From Stenopsyche tienmushanensis (Eukaryota > Arthropoda > Insecta > Trichoptera > Stenopsychidae), in the NCBI GenBank assembly GCA_008973525.1, contig WACJ01000112.1, positions 310,001 to 374,000 on the forward strand: a stretch of 64,000 bases of DNA. Reading direction: 5' to 3'. A program made the translations under genes and the position numbers. Below, in pieces: positions 32,964-43,930 of this stretch (position 1 is its first letter; every line of letters starts with the position of its first letter). Under the pieces are notes generated by a model. It was not told where the DNA came from, ran no database searches, and saw nothing but the letters and a program-made list of their open reading frames with translations.

Positions 32964-35637
32964 AAGTGAATTATGATCTAGAAAGTTGTTTTTAACCCTA
33001 TGCGGTCGTTTGTCTCTATTCTCAGCCACCAAAGCTTTTTTACAGTTCCGGTTGTATGTCTGCTCTCAGCCATCACAACAAGGAACCCTACGAATCTTAA
33101 CTCTATTCATTCATGTATTGGTTTATAACTTCTCTGAATGCTCTTAAGTGTCTATGCGACCTTATTACGAACCAAAACATTCCTCTGACAAATCAGAGAT
33201 AACGAAAATTGTATTTTGGATTGATAGTTAGAATATTAGAAAGTTAGTTAAAAAATGATATTCTTTTCTTGTACATCTTAATATACATAATTTTAAGGAA
33301 TTATTGATATAAAAGTTATATAATTTTTTTTTTAAATACATATATTTTTATATTCACACAACAAAATGATAACAAAATATCCACAAATAAACAAATAAAG
33401 AATATAATAATGTTACATATAATAGACACAAAACTTGAGAAACATGAATGCTGAAAATGTAAAACTATCAAATCAGAAGATATATAAATTCAAAATAAAA
33501 AAGACCCCACAATATATGAAATATAAAAAACGACACAGGTATATTTTTACAAACATTTCATTTTAATTCGTAGTCAGTTTCAACGTATAGATGAATAGTT
33601 ATGTGTGAATGTTTATTTATAACTTAAATCAAAATATTCTCATTAGAATATGAATTGGTTATTTGGAAATGTACAATTTTACAGTTGTATAACAAAAAAA
33701 CTTAATTATGTAAAAGACGTACTTATACACAAAATAAATACAATTTTTAGCAAGGGATGACTTAGAATTCTTAGGCTGTCTTAACCGTTATAGAATGAAA
33801 ACTTATTCTCGTGAAATATTATAAATAATGGCTCATAGCGTCGTTAATAAATTACGATTTTGATTCTGTATTAGAATTCTAGTATAAATAAAAGGAAAAA
33901 ATCAAAAGTAATTTGTTTTAAACAAATTAAATTATATTAATGAGTGTACAATTAATAATAAAAAACTTTATTAACCTATTTATATAAAAAGGAACCTTTC
34001 TTAAATTAATTATATTATGGTTTAAACATTTTAAAATTATTTTTGTGTTAGTAGCAAAGCAAACATTTTAGAAATGCAAATAAAATCATTTTTAGGCAAA
34101 ATTAACTATTAATAGCTATTTTAATGGATTTGCATTAATAATTTTGATCTTAACAGTCATTATCCATCAATCTAATATCATCTTAAAAATAAAACATCCT
34201 TGGAAACATTGAAATGCATGTCTCGTTTTTTTAAATTTCTCAATACTCTGCAAGTGGATTATTAAAAAGGTAAATATATTTCTATATATATATATTTCAT
34301 TTCATAAAAATCAAAATAAATCTGTTTTCTGTTAATTCATACTGATTTTGCTTGTATATTTCCTGAACACAAATTGGTGAGATATTTCGATAATTTTCTT
34401 TCATTTTTATAAAATAGGACTCTATTATTAATATTTTGGATAGAATTTAATATTTCAACAGATCAAAAATTGAGAGAAATGATTTTTATCTCTAATATAA
34501 AGTATGTCAATATTTAACGATTATTATTTAATATAATATTTATTTATTCTCTAAAAGTCCAAAGATATGAAGAAGATCGATGATAAAATTCTAATTCAAT
34601 TTGTGTATTTTTGAATCCTACGAATAAGACTTTCGACATAAATTTAACTAACTAGATATAAATAGGACACATCTCTACGAATACGAACATCAACTAATTG
34701 ACTTATATTTCTCTTTCGATGCTCTATAATATAGTTAAAATCACATCAAACACCAAAATGTTAAAATCCTTCATCAGTCAATATTTTAAAGTCTCAAAAG
34801 CTATATAATAGATTTTAAATCGAAATCTTGAATTTATTTTATATGCTCAGGATATACGAAAAAAGGATTTCGAATAATTCTAAGGAATTCTATTTTCTAT
34901 GAATTCGTAAATATGATTGTACTAAAAACTATCACATATTTATTTTCAATTAATAATAAGGTATATCGCTCAAGAACGTGTTATTTATAAAACCAGTTTC
35001 CTCATTTCAGTTGAGTAATAACCATAAGTTTGTGATTGTTTTTATAAATTTTGTGATGTAAATATTAATGGTGTATTCAAAAAAAAGAAAAAATGAAATT
35101 ACAATAGTAATAGGTGTACTTAACTATTAATACATAACAATTTAAATATTTCAGATAGCCAGTCACAACCAGAATAAATGTAACCAGATGATAAAGTTTG
35201 TGACATGTATACAAAAAAATTAAAATAATTATTCCGAGATTCAAGAAAAAGCAATAGTTTTCATTAGTATGAGTATTAAATTTTAAGACATGTTACTTAG
35301 AAATAGGAGTTGAAGAAAATACTATTAAAAATACAAAACAATCTTCATACGAATAAAAAAAAAAGTTTATGCATGCATGTATGTATATATAAAATAAATA
35401 ACAAATAATATATGTACTATATTTAATTTATGTATGTGCGTATATTCTTCAGTTCTCTTTCTACATAGTAAATAAAAAAAAAATACACATACTAAATAAC
35501 CCATGCAATTTAGATTATTTTATAAATATGGCAATGTGTCAAAATCAAATAAATAAATTAGCACAATATATTTTTTTTCTTTTCACATCTATGAATTTCT
35601 ACCTTACCTAACATAGTGTTAATATGTTCCTAAACAT
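32964..35637. other. 2.7 kb of extremely AT-rich DNA
   Basis: No open frame over 60 codons on either strand and no repeat partner recognised in the window. Homopolymer-rich, with a small (TA)n run near 34280. Confidence 0.5.
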
Positions 35638-35641
35638 TTAA

Positions 35642-36275
35642 CCCTTTGCACTCGAGCGGTGCCTCTCAGGCACCACTGTATGTGATGCGACAACTCGAGC
35701 GGTGCCTCTCGGGCACCACTCGGATTGGTGCGGCAAATTGAGCAATAATGATGTTTATTTAAGTTTGGCCTAATGAATATCGCTTCATGAGTCTACTCCT
35801 GGCCTTTTGTGGATCATGTTATGAGGTGACGAGTGACACAATGTATTATATGACCACAAAGATGTCTTATCTTAAAAACACTTGCGACCGCAGATCGGAT
35901 TCTGCCTTCGACGTTAGTTCGAGCTCAACTTTCTTGGCAATCAGAATATTTCTCTCAAAGTTACTGAGCCCAATAAGCATGGAACACGATGACAAAATTA
36001 CTTCTAGTGAAGATGAATTCAATTTATCGGCGATAACAAACGAAATTACATCTCTATATAGTCAGCTTGTCCATGGGAATAAAGACGGAAGTGATGAAGA
36101 TAGCGACGACGTTAGTTTTATGTTTAACAAATATCCTTCAATGAAGTTTAAAGTGTTCCATTGGGTTTAAAATTATTTTAAGTTAATAATAAAGAACTCA
36201 TTAAATAAGCGGGAGCGGCTGACTGCTCTCGAGTTGCTGATTTGCCCGAGTGAAAAGGGCCTCAAGCGCAAAGGG
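35642..36275. mobile_element. piggyBac-like element, internally deleted
   Basis: The left tip CCCTTTGCACTCGAG follows TTAA (35638-35641). The right tip, inverted, is CCCTTTGCGCTTGAG, followed by TAAA (one change from TTAA). Two copies of an ACTCGAGCGGTGCCTCTC(A/G)GGCACCAC block, each able to fold as a hairpin, lie at the left tip. The 634-bp element carries a 127-codon frame but no DDE domain. Confidence 0.82.
35787..36170 (+). CDS. Remnant frame inside piggyBac-like element (127 aa)
   Basis: The second half is acidic (KITSSEDEFNL..., DGSDEDSDDVSF), in the style of the acidic N-terminal region of piggyBac transposases, and the frame sits between the element's tips. The catalytic domain is absent, so it cannot be an active transposase. 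The first 65 residues have no recognisable pattern. It may be a residual N-terminus after an internal deletion, or chance. Confidence 0.3.
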   Translation: MSLLLAFCGSCYEVTSDTMYYMTTKMSYLKNTCDRRSDSAFDVSSSSTFLAIRIFLSKLLSPISMEHDDKITSSEDEFNLSAITNEITSLYSQLVHGNKDGSDEDSDDVSFMFNKYPSMKFKVFHWV

Positions 36276-36478
36276 TAAATATCTGAATAAATCTGATAGT
36301 ATAAAAATGTGACCGTAAAGAGAGTATAAATGCAAATTATTGGTTCCCACTTGTAAGTATGCTTATTGTAACACACTGTAAAATTATTACGTCTAAATGT
36401 TAAATATTAGAAAATAATTAAATAAATATACAAAACTGTATAAAAAAAATCCAGAAAAAACATTTTAGGCACTAAGAA

Positions 36479-39442
36479 TTAATCGTTAGAAGGTGGTTCC
36501 ATGGCACATATGAGAGCTTTCATCATAGAAGCGGCGGCTAACGAGGCATACGGCTGCCAATCTTTACCTCGACTGCCATCTTGATAATCCGATATACCTA
36601 AGATAAACAATTACATTATTCCACAAAATTAGGACATCGATTGATATATGCAAGTAAATTTATTTACCTCGAATACAGATGAAGGAATCGCGACAATTTC
36701 CAATTACACTATCGAGTACAGGATGTAATGGTGCTGCAAGTGCCACTGCACCGCAATGAGCAGCGAGAGATCCTCTAGCAGACGTAGTTATGCCTCCAAC
36801 ACCGACCAAAGGACCCAATTGCACTCTACTTCCACCGTCCCTTTAAAATATACAATATCGAATCAAAGATCTATAGAAAAACATTTTATATAGATAACAA
36901 AATGAATATGATAAATACCGAGTATTATTATTGTGTGTGGGTGTCGGATGAGCGACTTCTATAAGACCTTGATCTCCTAAAGATACATACAGTTTGTCTG
37001 TTTCAGCCGCTGGTGCTGTGACGCCGAGTGCATTGGCGCCTGAATAAAATATAATTTTAATGTTGCGCACTTTAAATGCTGTGACGATTGATGTAAATTA
37101 AAATGAATGAAATGGATACCTTCATCTAAGTAATTTAGCCACGGTTGATCTGCTTGATTAGAAATCGTTTTTGCAAGGTGAATCAAACAGGGATCTTTGG
37201 GCTTATATGGTTTGGTTTCAAAATCGAATCCTCCCATAGAATTTGGACTAGCTTTTTCACAATAAACATACACATATCTATAAAATGATAATTAAAATTA
37301 ATTTTTAAAAATGATCTTATAAATATATTTAATACATATTGTTCATGATTTATACTTTTCGGAAGGATCAGTGGTTGAAACAACAATGTCACCCAATCTG
37401 ACATGTCTGCTGTAATCCGTATAATGTGGTACACCTCCTGCTACACCGATTAAGAACACGTGGTCGACCTGCAATTTTATAAAAAAAAATTAATATTATA
37501 TTGTAAATATAAATGAGTTATCTTTGTTGTTAGCACAAACCTTCTGAAATGTTCCTAAAAGGCGAGTAGTCGTATTACCGGCAGCAGTCATAGCTTCTCG
37601 CGTATGACCTAACGATGGTAATTTGGTGCTAACAACTCTATGAGCCCCGATGTTACCGAGAGTGTAAACGTTAGATTCACCTAAAACAAAAAATTTCAAA
37701 CATTAAACATTTTCATAAATCATATGGTGTATCTACCAATGTTAGTGCTTTTTAAATACTTTAATTTCTACATTATCCCTCTTTCAATATGATACAACAA
37801 AACAAACATTGTTAAACATATCTATGATCTAGGTATTGTTTTTAATCATTTTCACACTGTATAAAATTAGTTAAATGTATCGGATATGATATTAAACATA
37901 AAAACAAAGCTAAAATAACAGTGTGATTTATAAAATGAATAACAATATAATCCATTTTTTACATATTTAAGTAATTTACATTTAGTTCTTGGTACACGAT
38001 ACAGAAAATATTAAATTTGTTTACAAATATGAAAGTGCAGTGCTGTAAAATTGTATTTGTATTTACATGTTAATTTGCAAATGCAATATGAAATATATAT
38101 TTATTTTGTTTCCATTAAAATGGTTTTTTAATTTATCAAGTGTCTAATATGCCAATTAATGATCAATGAATGATTCCTAATTTTAAAATGAAAAAATAAA
38201 CAACTGTCGATAAATAATATTCTCGGCAACATACACTTGAGTCCAATTTATATTCAGTAATCCGAATTTATTAAATCATATTAAAGAATTGACTATATAA
38301 AGCAAAAATTACAAATAAACACAACAATTCATACAATCTAATATATAAAATAAATCTTATTGTACTGAATTTATCTGAAACACAAGAACTCTGTAGCTTA
38401 CGTTAGCAACGTTTAATAAGTTTGATTGAATATTGTCTGGTGTTGATGTAAATTCTGGGCTTGGAATTCATAATGTATTTTTTATTTGGCATGTAACATG
38501 TTAATAAGCAAATGATGATGTATTTAGATAAAGCAACATTTATTTTGATGATAAACAAATATCATTTTCATGAATTCTTCACATAATTTGATCCTGATGT
38601 ATTTACTACAACCCGACTCTAATAACGGGGTTTAGAATATTTTTTACGTGATTTTATTTTTTAATAATGAAGAGAGGTCTGTCTTTGGAAAGACCAACGG
38701 GGTGAATTTATGAAAACATGTTTTTACTGTATAATACTAAAATTAAGGCAGTAATTAAAAATTTGTACTAAAAATTATATTTTATTCGTGCAATTGAGGC
38801 TCAAACAAATGATACATCTTAAAAAAAAATCTGTCTGTAAATAAATAATATAGACACATAACCATACATTATTTTCTTTAATTTTCTACCACCTAAATCC
38901 CAACTTTCAACATTAATACATTACAATATGAAAACAAATTCTTTATCCTAAGCATACTGATTAAATATCAAAGTGCCAAATGAAACATGGAATTTTCAAT
39001 TTGCATACTCGGTCTAAATACGAACTTGATGTTTTTGTAACAGCTGTTCAAATATTAATGCTATAAAAAATAGCATTTTTTTTAATCATTGTACATATTT
39101 TACAATGAATAAATAAAAATATACACAAATATTTGTACTGCAATCAATACTATCCTGTTCATGTTTGAAATAGATTAGCTTAATTAATTCAATTGAGAAG
39201 ATAATTTCTGACACATTTACTATGGTGATCTGTGGGATGAGCGTTTAAAAATAAACGAAATAAATAAAATAATATAAAATTAACGGGCATAGATAGAGAT
39301 ATGTATACATCATACATAACTACGAAATGACTAAGCTGTTCATTTAAATATTAAACAAATTCTATTTACCTTGGTTTAAGATTTTTCTATTAACAACATT
39401 TAAAACAGAATGCTTTCTATTATTTCTATGGTTTGTAGACAT
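36479..39442 (-). CDS. Nucleoside phosphorylase-fold protein, 298 aa, seven exons
   Basis: Exons in transcript order are 39442-39370, 37680-37541, 37468-37356, 37277-37120, 37039-36919, 36840-36668 and 36597-36479; all phases match, giving 298 codons plus TAA. The fold is that of the MTAN/PNP_UDP family, which cleaves nucleoside glycosidic bonds using phosphate or water. Diagnostic blocks are GVAGGV (79-84), LGDIVVS (96-102), GPLVGVGGI (211-219) and CIRGISDYQDG (257-267), with the presumed catalytic Asp at 263. The Met-Glu pair that normally binds the ribose hydroxyls, expected some 25-30 residues before CIRG, is not recognisable (region GAVALAAPLHP). The first strand and Gly-rich turn of the fold are also not evident in the 24-residue first exon. 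The start ATG is the first in frame after an upstream TAA. Five introns are only 70-80 bases; the first is 1.7 kb. No signal peptide is seen, so it is likely cytosolic. Substrate unknown. Confidence 0.85.
37681..39369 (-). other. Intron 1 of the phosphorylase-fold gene
   Basis: AT-rich. Donor CCAAG/GTAAAT at 39369 and acceptor TTTTAG at 37681. No further coding exon or recognisable repeat inside. Confidence 0.6.
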
Positions 39443-39563
39443 GTAGACAAGTAATAATCTAATGATGGACACAATGTTGACGCGTTGTTATCAGCGGTTT
39501 GACAGCTTAGAATAAATTTGGTAACGTAATGATGATGACATTTCGATTTACTGGTTGTTTGGA

Positions 39564-39570
39564 TGACGTC
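39564..39570 (-). promoter_or_regulatory. CRE-like motif upstream of the phosphorylase-fold gene
   Basis: TGACGTC (GACGTCA on the minus strand), 122 bases before the start codon at 39442. It matches the core of the CREB/ATF site by sequence only. Confidence 0.3.
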
Positions 39571-39758
39571 GTTTTTACACAACAGAGGGTAAGATTATTG
39601 ATTTTAAATGAATCATGTAAAGTTTTGTTTTTTCAGCTGTTTTCTATCTTAATAAATAATTGAAAATGCAGATATACATGTTGCGGATAACCGGATTCCA
39701 ACAGCATAACTAGTAATATATATCAAGTTGAATGAAGTATTTGTACCGGCTATGACTA

Positions 39759-40016
39759 ATGGCTGATTTTAGAACTCTTCAATCAGTGGGTCATTCTTCA
39801 CTTGTGCGTGCACAAGAAGAGGGCGGAGGCTACAAATACATTATCAGGGGTACCGGATCAAAATTTCGTTTTCGTCAGCATCCTTTTCAATGGTCAGTTA
39901 TGTTTCATTTGTCGATCTGTCGCAACGCATTTATAATCAACGAAGAATACACTTCCGAGTGTTTCAGTTTTTATTCTTCTGACAATTCGTGCGACACACA
40001 TTTATGTAACCTTTAA
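39759..40016 (+). CDS. Hypothetical 85-aa frame
   Basis: ATG to TAA, divergent from and about 320 bp away from the phosphorylase-fold gene's start. The first 44 residues contain a Gly-rich, basic stretch (EGGGYKYIIRGTGSKFRFRQ). The second half is Cys-rich without a known spacing pattern. A donor-like GTCAGT at 39892 could end a first exon, but no partner exon was found. Not recognised as any family. It could be a transposon fragment, because a Tigger relic starts 380 bp downstream. Confidence 0.25.
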   Translation: MADFRTLQSVGHSSLVRAQEEGGGYKYIIRGTGSKFRFRQHPFQWSVMFHLSICRNAFIINEEYTSECFSFYSSDNSCDTHLCNL

Positions 40017-40393
40017 AGCTTTCTCACTGAAGCGAGATGACGAGAAATAAATGTGATACTAACACCTAATTCATAAGCAAGTGCTCGACTGTTGCATGTG
40101 AATGTATGAATTAAGCTTCTACTATGGTTTTTAAATCTTTTAACATTGGGTCTTTCTTGATGCTCATAGTCGAGATTCATTTTACCGAAACATTTTTTGT
40201 ACTGTTTTTAAATTGTTCGTTCACATATCGATCTTTCTCTGAAAATTCTATTGATATTTCAATAAAAATAGTATCAATAACAATGACTCCGTATTTCATA
40301 ATCGAACTTGTATATGTAATATTGCACAGAAACTTTCTTAATCACGGTAGATCTTGAATTGACCGAATATTATGAGCACTATGTAATAATATA
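40017..40393. other. Intergenic, nothing recognised
   Basis: Short frame 40124-40357 on + with hydrophobic composition but no support. Confidence 0.35.
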
Positions 40394-40395
40394 TG

Positions 40396-41321
40396 CAGTG
40401 AAACTTCTGGTTACGAGTTTTTCGGTTTACGAGCCGAGACTCGTCAAAATTTTTGACTTAGTTTACGAACAAAATTTCGGGTTGCGAGTCGAACCGATGA
40501 AAGATCATCTGACACTCCTCTTTTGTGCGAATGCGACAAGCCGCAAGAAGATAAAGCCTCTTTTTGTTTACTCATTCAAGAGGTGCAAAGTGCGAAAGGA
40601 CAGACTGCCTGTTATGTGGAGGTTAAAAAGCAAAGGCATGGGCCGACGAAGAGCTGTTTACTGAATGGATAGACTCGACTGCTAATGCTTTTAATGCTGA
40701 GATTAAAAAAACTTGCTGGATAATAATCTTCCTCTGAGAGCCATGCTAATTATGGACAATGCTCCTGGCCACGCCCAGAGACTTCAAGATATTTTGGAGA
40801 AGTTTAGTTTTATAAAAATTGTCTTCCTTTCACCCAACACAACTCCTATCCTGCAACCCATGGATCAGCAAGTTATCTCTAACTTCTGCTTCGACATCAC
40901 CGAAAGCACGTAGCTTACCCTACGAGAGTTTTGGAAAAAAACACTTTGATATCGTAGGATGTCTGATATTCGCAGGGTGTCTCAAGAAAAACACTAAACT
41001 CTGCGCGGAAAAAGTTGTGGCCTGAGGTGGTTTTAAGAGTCTTCGAGGGGTTTGCGAGTGAAAAATAGCCTGTCGAATGAATTGTGTTCCTGGATAAATC
41101 TCTAAAAGTCTTGAGGTAAACAAATTTAACGTCGAAGAACTCATTGCAGAATATAGGAAGGACCTCAGCGTCGACGGATTGAAGGAGTTGCATAAACAAC
41201 AACACCGTCAACTAAACGAAGCTCTATCAGAGAGCTCATACTTCAATGTCGTTAAAGTTACAAACGCTTAAAGCTTAAAAGCTTCCGGAACGAATTAAAC
41301 TCGTAACCCGAGGTTCCACTG
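40396..41321 (+). pseudogene. Tigger-type transposon relic, internally deleted
   Basis: Ends are CAGTGAAACTTCTGGTTACG and, inverted on the right, CAGTGGAACCTCGGGTTACG. Plus-strand frames spell 'LLFCANATSRKKIKPLFVY', then 'IMDNAPGHAQRLQDI', then 'FLSPNTTPILQPMDQQVIS'. These are the DDE core of Tigger/pogo transposases, with the 'DNApgH' Asp block intact. Frameshifts follow, with 'YESFGKKHFDIVGCLIFAG' recognisable in another frame. The N-terminal DNA-binding domain and the first catalytic Asp block are gone. About 0.93 kb remains. Confidence 0.88.
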
Positions 41322-42029
41322 TATTTATATTTTTAAAGTAGACTTTTTAGCCAAAAAACGAAATTCTAGTGCGGTACTCCTAATATAAACGTTCAGGTGT
41401 CCGATTGAGGTCAAATCAATGGCAATTCTAATATCAGATGTCTTGTAATTGGGAAGAATTTATTTATACGGTTGTTTTCGATGTCAATTTGAATTCACTT
41501 CGGGCATTTCGCAATCTACAATCGCTCGGATACGATTGCTGAATTAACAAGAGCAGCATGTTTGAATAAGTTTTCAGCTCGTTGGGCACATACGTGAGAA
41601 ATAAGCGACCTTCGAGAATGCATACGAGCAGAAGGCTCTGCTGCCAGTTTTCTAAAATAGCGATCCCACGCAACAGAGCTTAACCACTACTGCCTCGACC
41701 ACCTCCAGTGCGGCTCGTCGCTCGATTTCGAGAAGAACACCTTCACAGGTGATCCAGTTCGCGTCGCGGCTTGTCATGCATTTAAGTCCATGTTTATAAA
41801 CATTTGTGTAAGACGTCGAATATAACCGGTGAGTTCAGCCCATTCTATTATTGTTGAGTTATTTCGGTTCGGATGGATGCATTCGTTGGCTTTTTGCTCG
41901 TTTTGCAGATTTATAAATGCTTCGTTTGCTTTCAGGCGTTTCGTTGCGGTCTATTTGTTTATCGGGTCGTAAATAAGCAATAAAATATTGTCATTAATTA
42001 ACGGCTATCAATGTATAATAATATATGTT
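41322..42029. other. Intergenic, nothing recognised
   Basis: A GC-richer patch near 41690-41775 carries no identifiable gene. Confidence 0.35.
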
Positions 42030-42033
42030 TTAA

Positions 42034-42106
42034 CCTGTTAAATGCCAACGTCTCACCGGCGAGTCGCATTTGTACGCGCTCATTACGCTATGGCAGTTAA
42101 AAGGTT
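42034..42106. repeat. Miniature TTAA-flanked fold-back
   Basis: TTAA at 42030-42033 and 42107-42110. CCTGTTAAATGCCA faces the inverted CCTTTTAACTGCCA. A CTCACCGGCGAG hairpin lies near the left tip. Only 73 bp. Confidence 0.4.
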
Positions 42107-42110
42107 TTAA

Positions 42111-43790
42111 TTGCATTCAATTCATCTGAATCGAATGTCATCTCGTCCATTCGACGCAAATGCAATAATCATTTGAATGCACACCGATAAACTAGAAAAC
42201 AATGGCAAAACATCCACCTATAAAATTTTATCACAAGAACCTAAACACTTATTGCTTAAAGGCAACTGCGTCTAATACACAATGGCATTATCGGCATAAC
42301 GTTTTCCATTTACATTCTGGCACGATTCCTAATGAACGAACGATCGAAAACCATTAGATTCTTCTCTGATTGATGAGGACGTCAATGTTATCGTGGACGT
42401 CATAAAAGCGAGAAATAGCATTATGTCAACTACCCACTGGAGAATTCCAAATATGCAGACGACATGCCTAACGTGGATAAAGTTACGGAATACCTTCGAC
42501 GACTTTATGACCCGAAGACATTTAACAATTAACCCACACGTGTCAATCTCGAAATGAGTTTCTTAGATTCGCTTATGCAAATCGTGAAGATATGACTCCT
42601 ATTTGGCATGCTCTTTATTGACGGGGTGATGTCACGTCGAAGACGTGATGCAACGTCTAAGTATATTTGCAATGTTATCAGAAGAAAAAAGCTAACAGCA
42701 TTAACCCTTTGCCGTCTTTAAAAATGTCGTTTTTTCAGTTATTTGATAAAAAAAAAATAATAGTATACGTTCATAAAATTTGAGATCTTACTGATTTTTG
42801 ACTAATAGAAAAATGTAAATTTGGATTATAATTATCAACTACTGGAGACATCTTCCCATAGTATTTGATCGAAGATCGGATTCATCACTACTTTCATATA
42901 TATTTACATCAGTGATTTTTTTTATCTGAGCGAGCTGTCACTTTTGCACAAACGTATAACAAATATATAAAATTACGATTAAAATATGAGAAGTGAAATG
43001 AAGCTGTTCTCAAGTGAAAATCTAATCAACGATCCTCCTCTCTCTTGTTATTTCTTAAAGATAGGCTGAATATCCTGAAGGATCTTATTAACATTCATAT
43101 TTAAACACGAGAAGTATACTTGACAAAATTATATATCCTGATTTAATCGTTTGAATGCGAAGCAGTGTTATATCTCTGCGAGAAATTTTCGCCAAAAGTG
43201 CGGCGTGGCAAAATATAGACATTGAACTACAGTTTATTACAGGTTTTGCATTATATCTGCATATACCTATATACGACCCATCGGAACATAATCCAAAATT
43301 TCCACTTAAAGAAAGTCCGCAAACCAAAGACGATGCTTGAAAATAACAACGGAGAAATCCTCCCAGACCGCTAAGTCGTATCCCCGATTTACGAACGCGT
43401 TTATGAATTATTCAGATTGGGCTACTACGCCTTTGCAATTTTTATAGGTCAATCGATTCGATTAATATCCAGCATCCTTGAATCAGATAAATTTGTATTC
43501 ATAATGAACTTTTTTCTTGGCAATTTTGACCTACGCAAATTTGCTTGGTCGTCGAGATTTGTTCTGGTCAAATTAGAAAATTTAAAAAATGTGAATTTAT
43601 AAATCTAATATGGGTGTAAAGAGATCCTTAAAATCTTGGTTTTATTTGACACCCACCACAAGTCCAAATTGTGGACAAAATATAATCATCATACCGGCAA
43701 ATAATGAAATTCGCATTAGAATTTTTGATCGATCGCTTTGATTAAAATTTATCTTGATTTTTGAGACTACTAATAGTAGGATAGAGCAAG
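42111..43790. other. Intergenic, unassigned fragments
   Basis: One frame near 42440-42590 reads like a short decayed coding piece (YADDMPNVDKVTEYLRRLYD), family not recognised. TTAACCCTTTGCCGTC near 42701 looks like a solitary piggyBac-type tip. A 61-codon frame at 43155-43340 has no support. Confidence 0.3.
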
Positions 43791-43792
43791 TA

Positions 43793-43930
43793 TTGGTATA
43801 GTGGCTTAGATCCTGGACTCGTATTATTAAAAAGAGGTTCGGATTCAAATCCAAATACAAGTTTACCCTGATTTTATGGATTTGAAAAAGTAAATGCTAA
43901 GGCGATTAATAAAGTTGTGCAGGGACGCCC
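43793..43930 (+). repeat. tRNA-like SINE or tRNA relic
   Basis: GGTATAGTGGCTTAGATCC (A-box-like) and GGATTCAAATCC (B-box), about 40 bases apart. The anticodon-loop region is lengthened and there is no pairing acceptor stem. It shares the CCTGGACTCGTA / GTTGGACTCGTA stretch with the SINEs at 28445 and 19310, but not their body. Confidence 0.45.

Noticed and set aside
37183..37434. Minus-strand open frame beginning MYHIIRITADM as a separate protein
   Set aside because: It is an out-of-frame reading through an exon and intron of the phosphorylase-fold gene.
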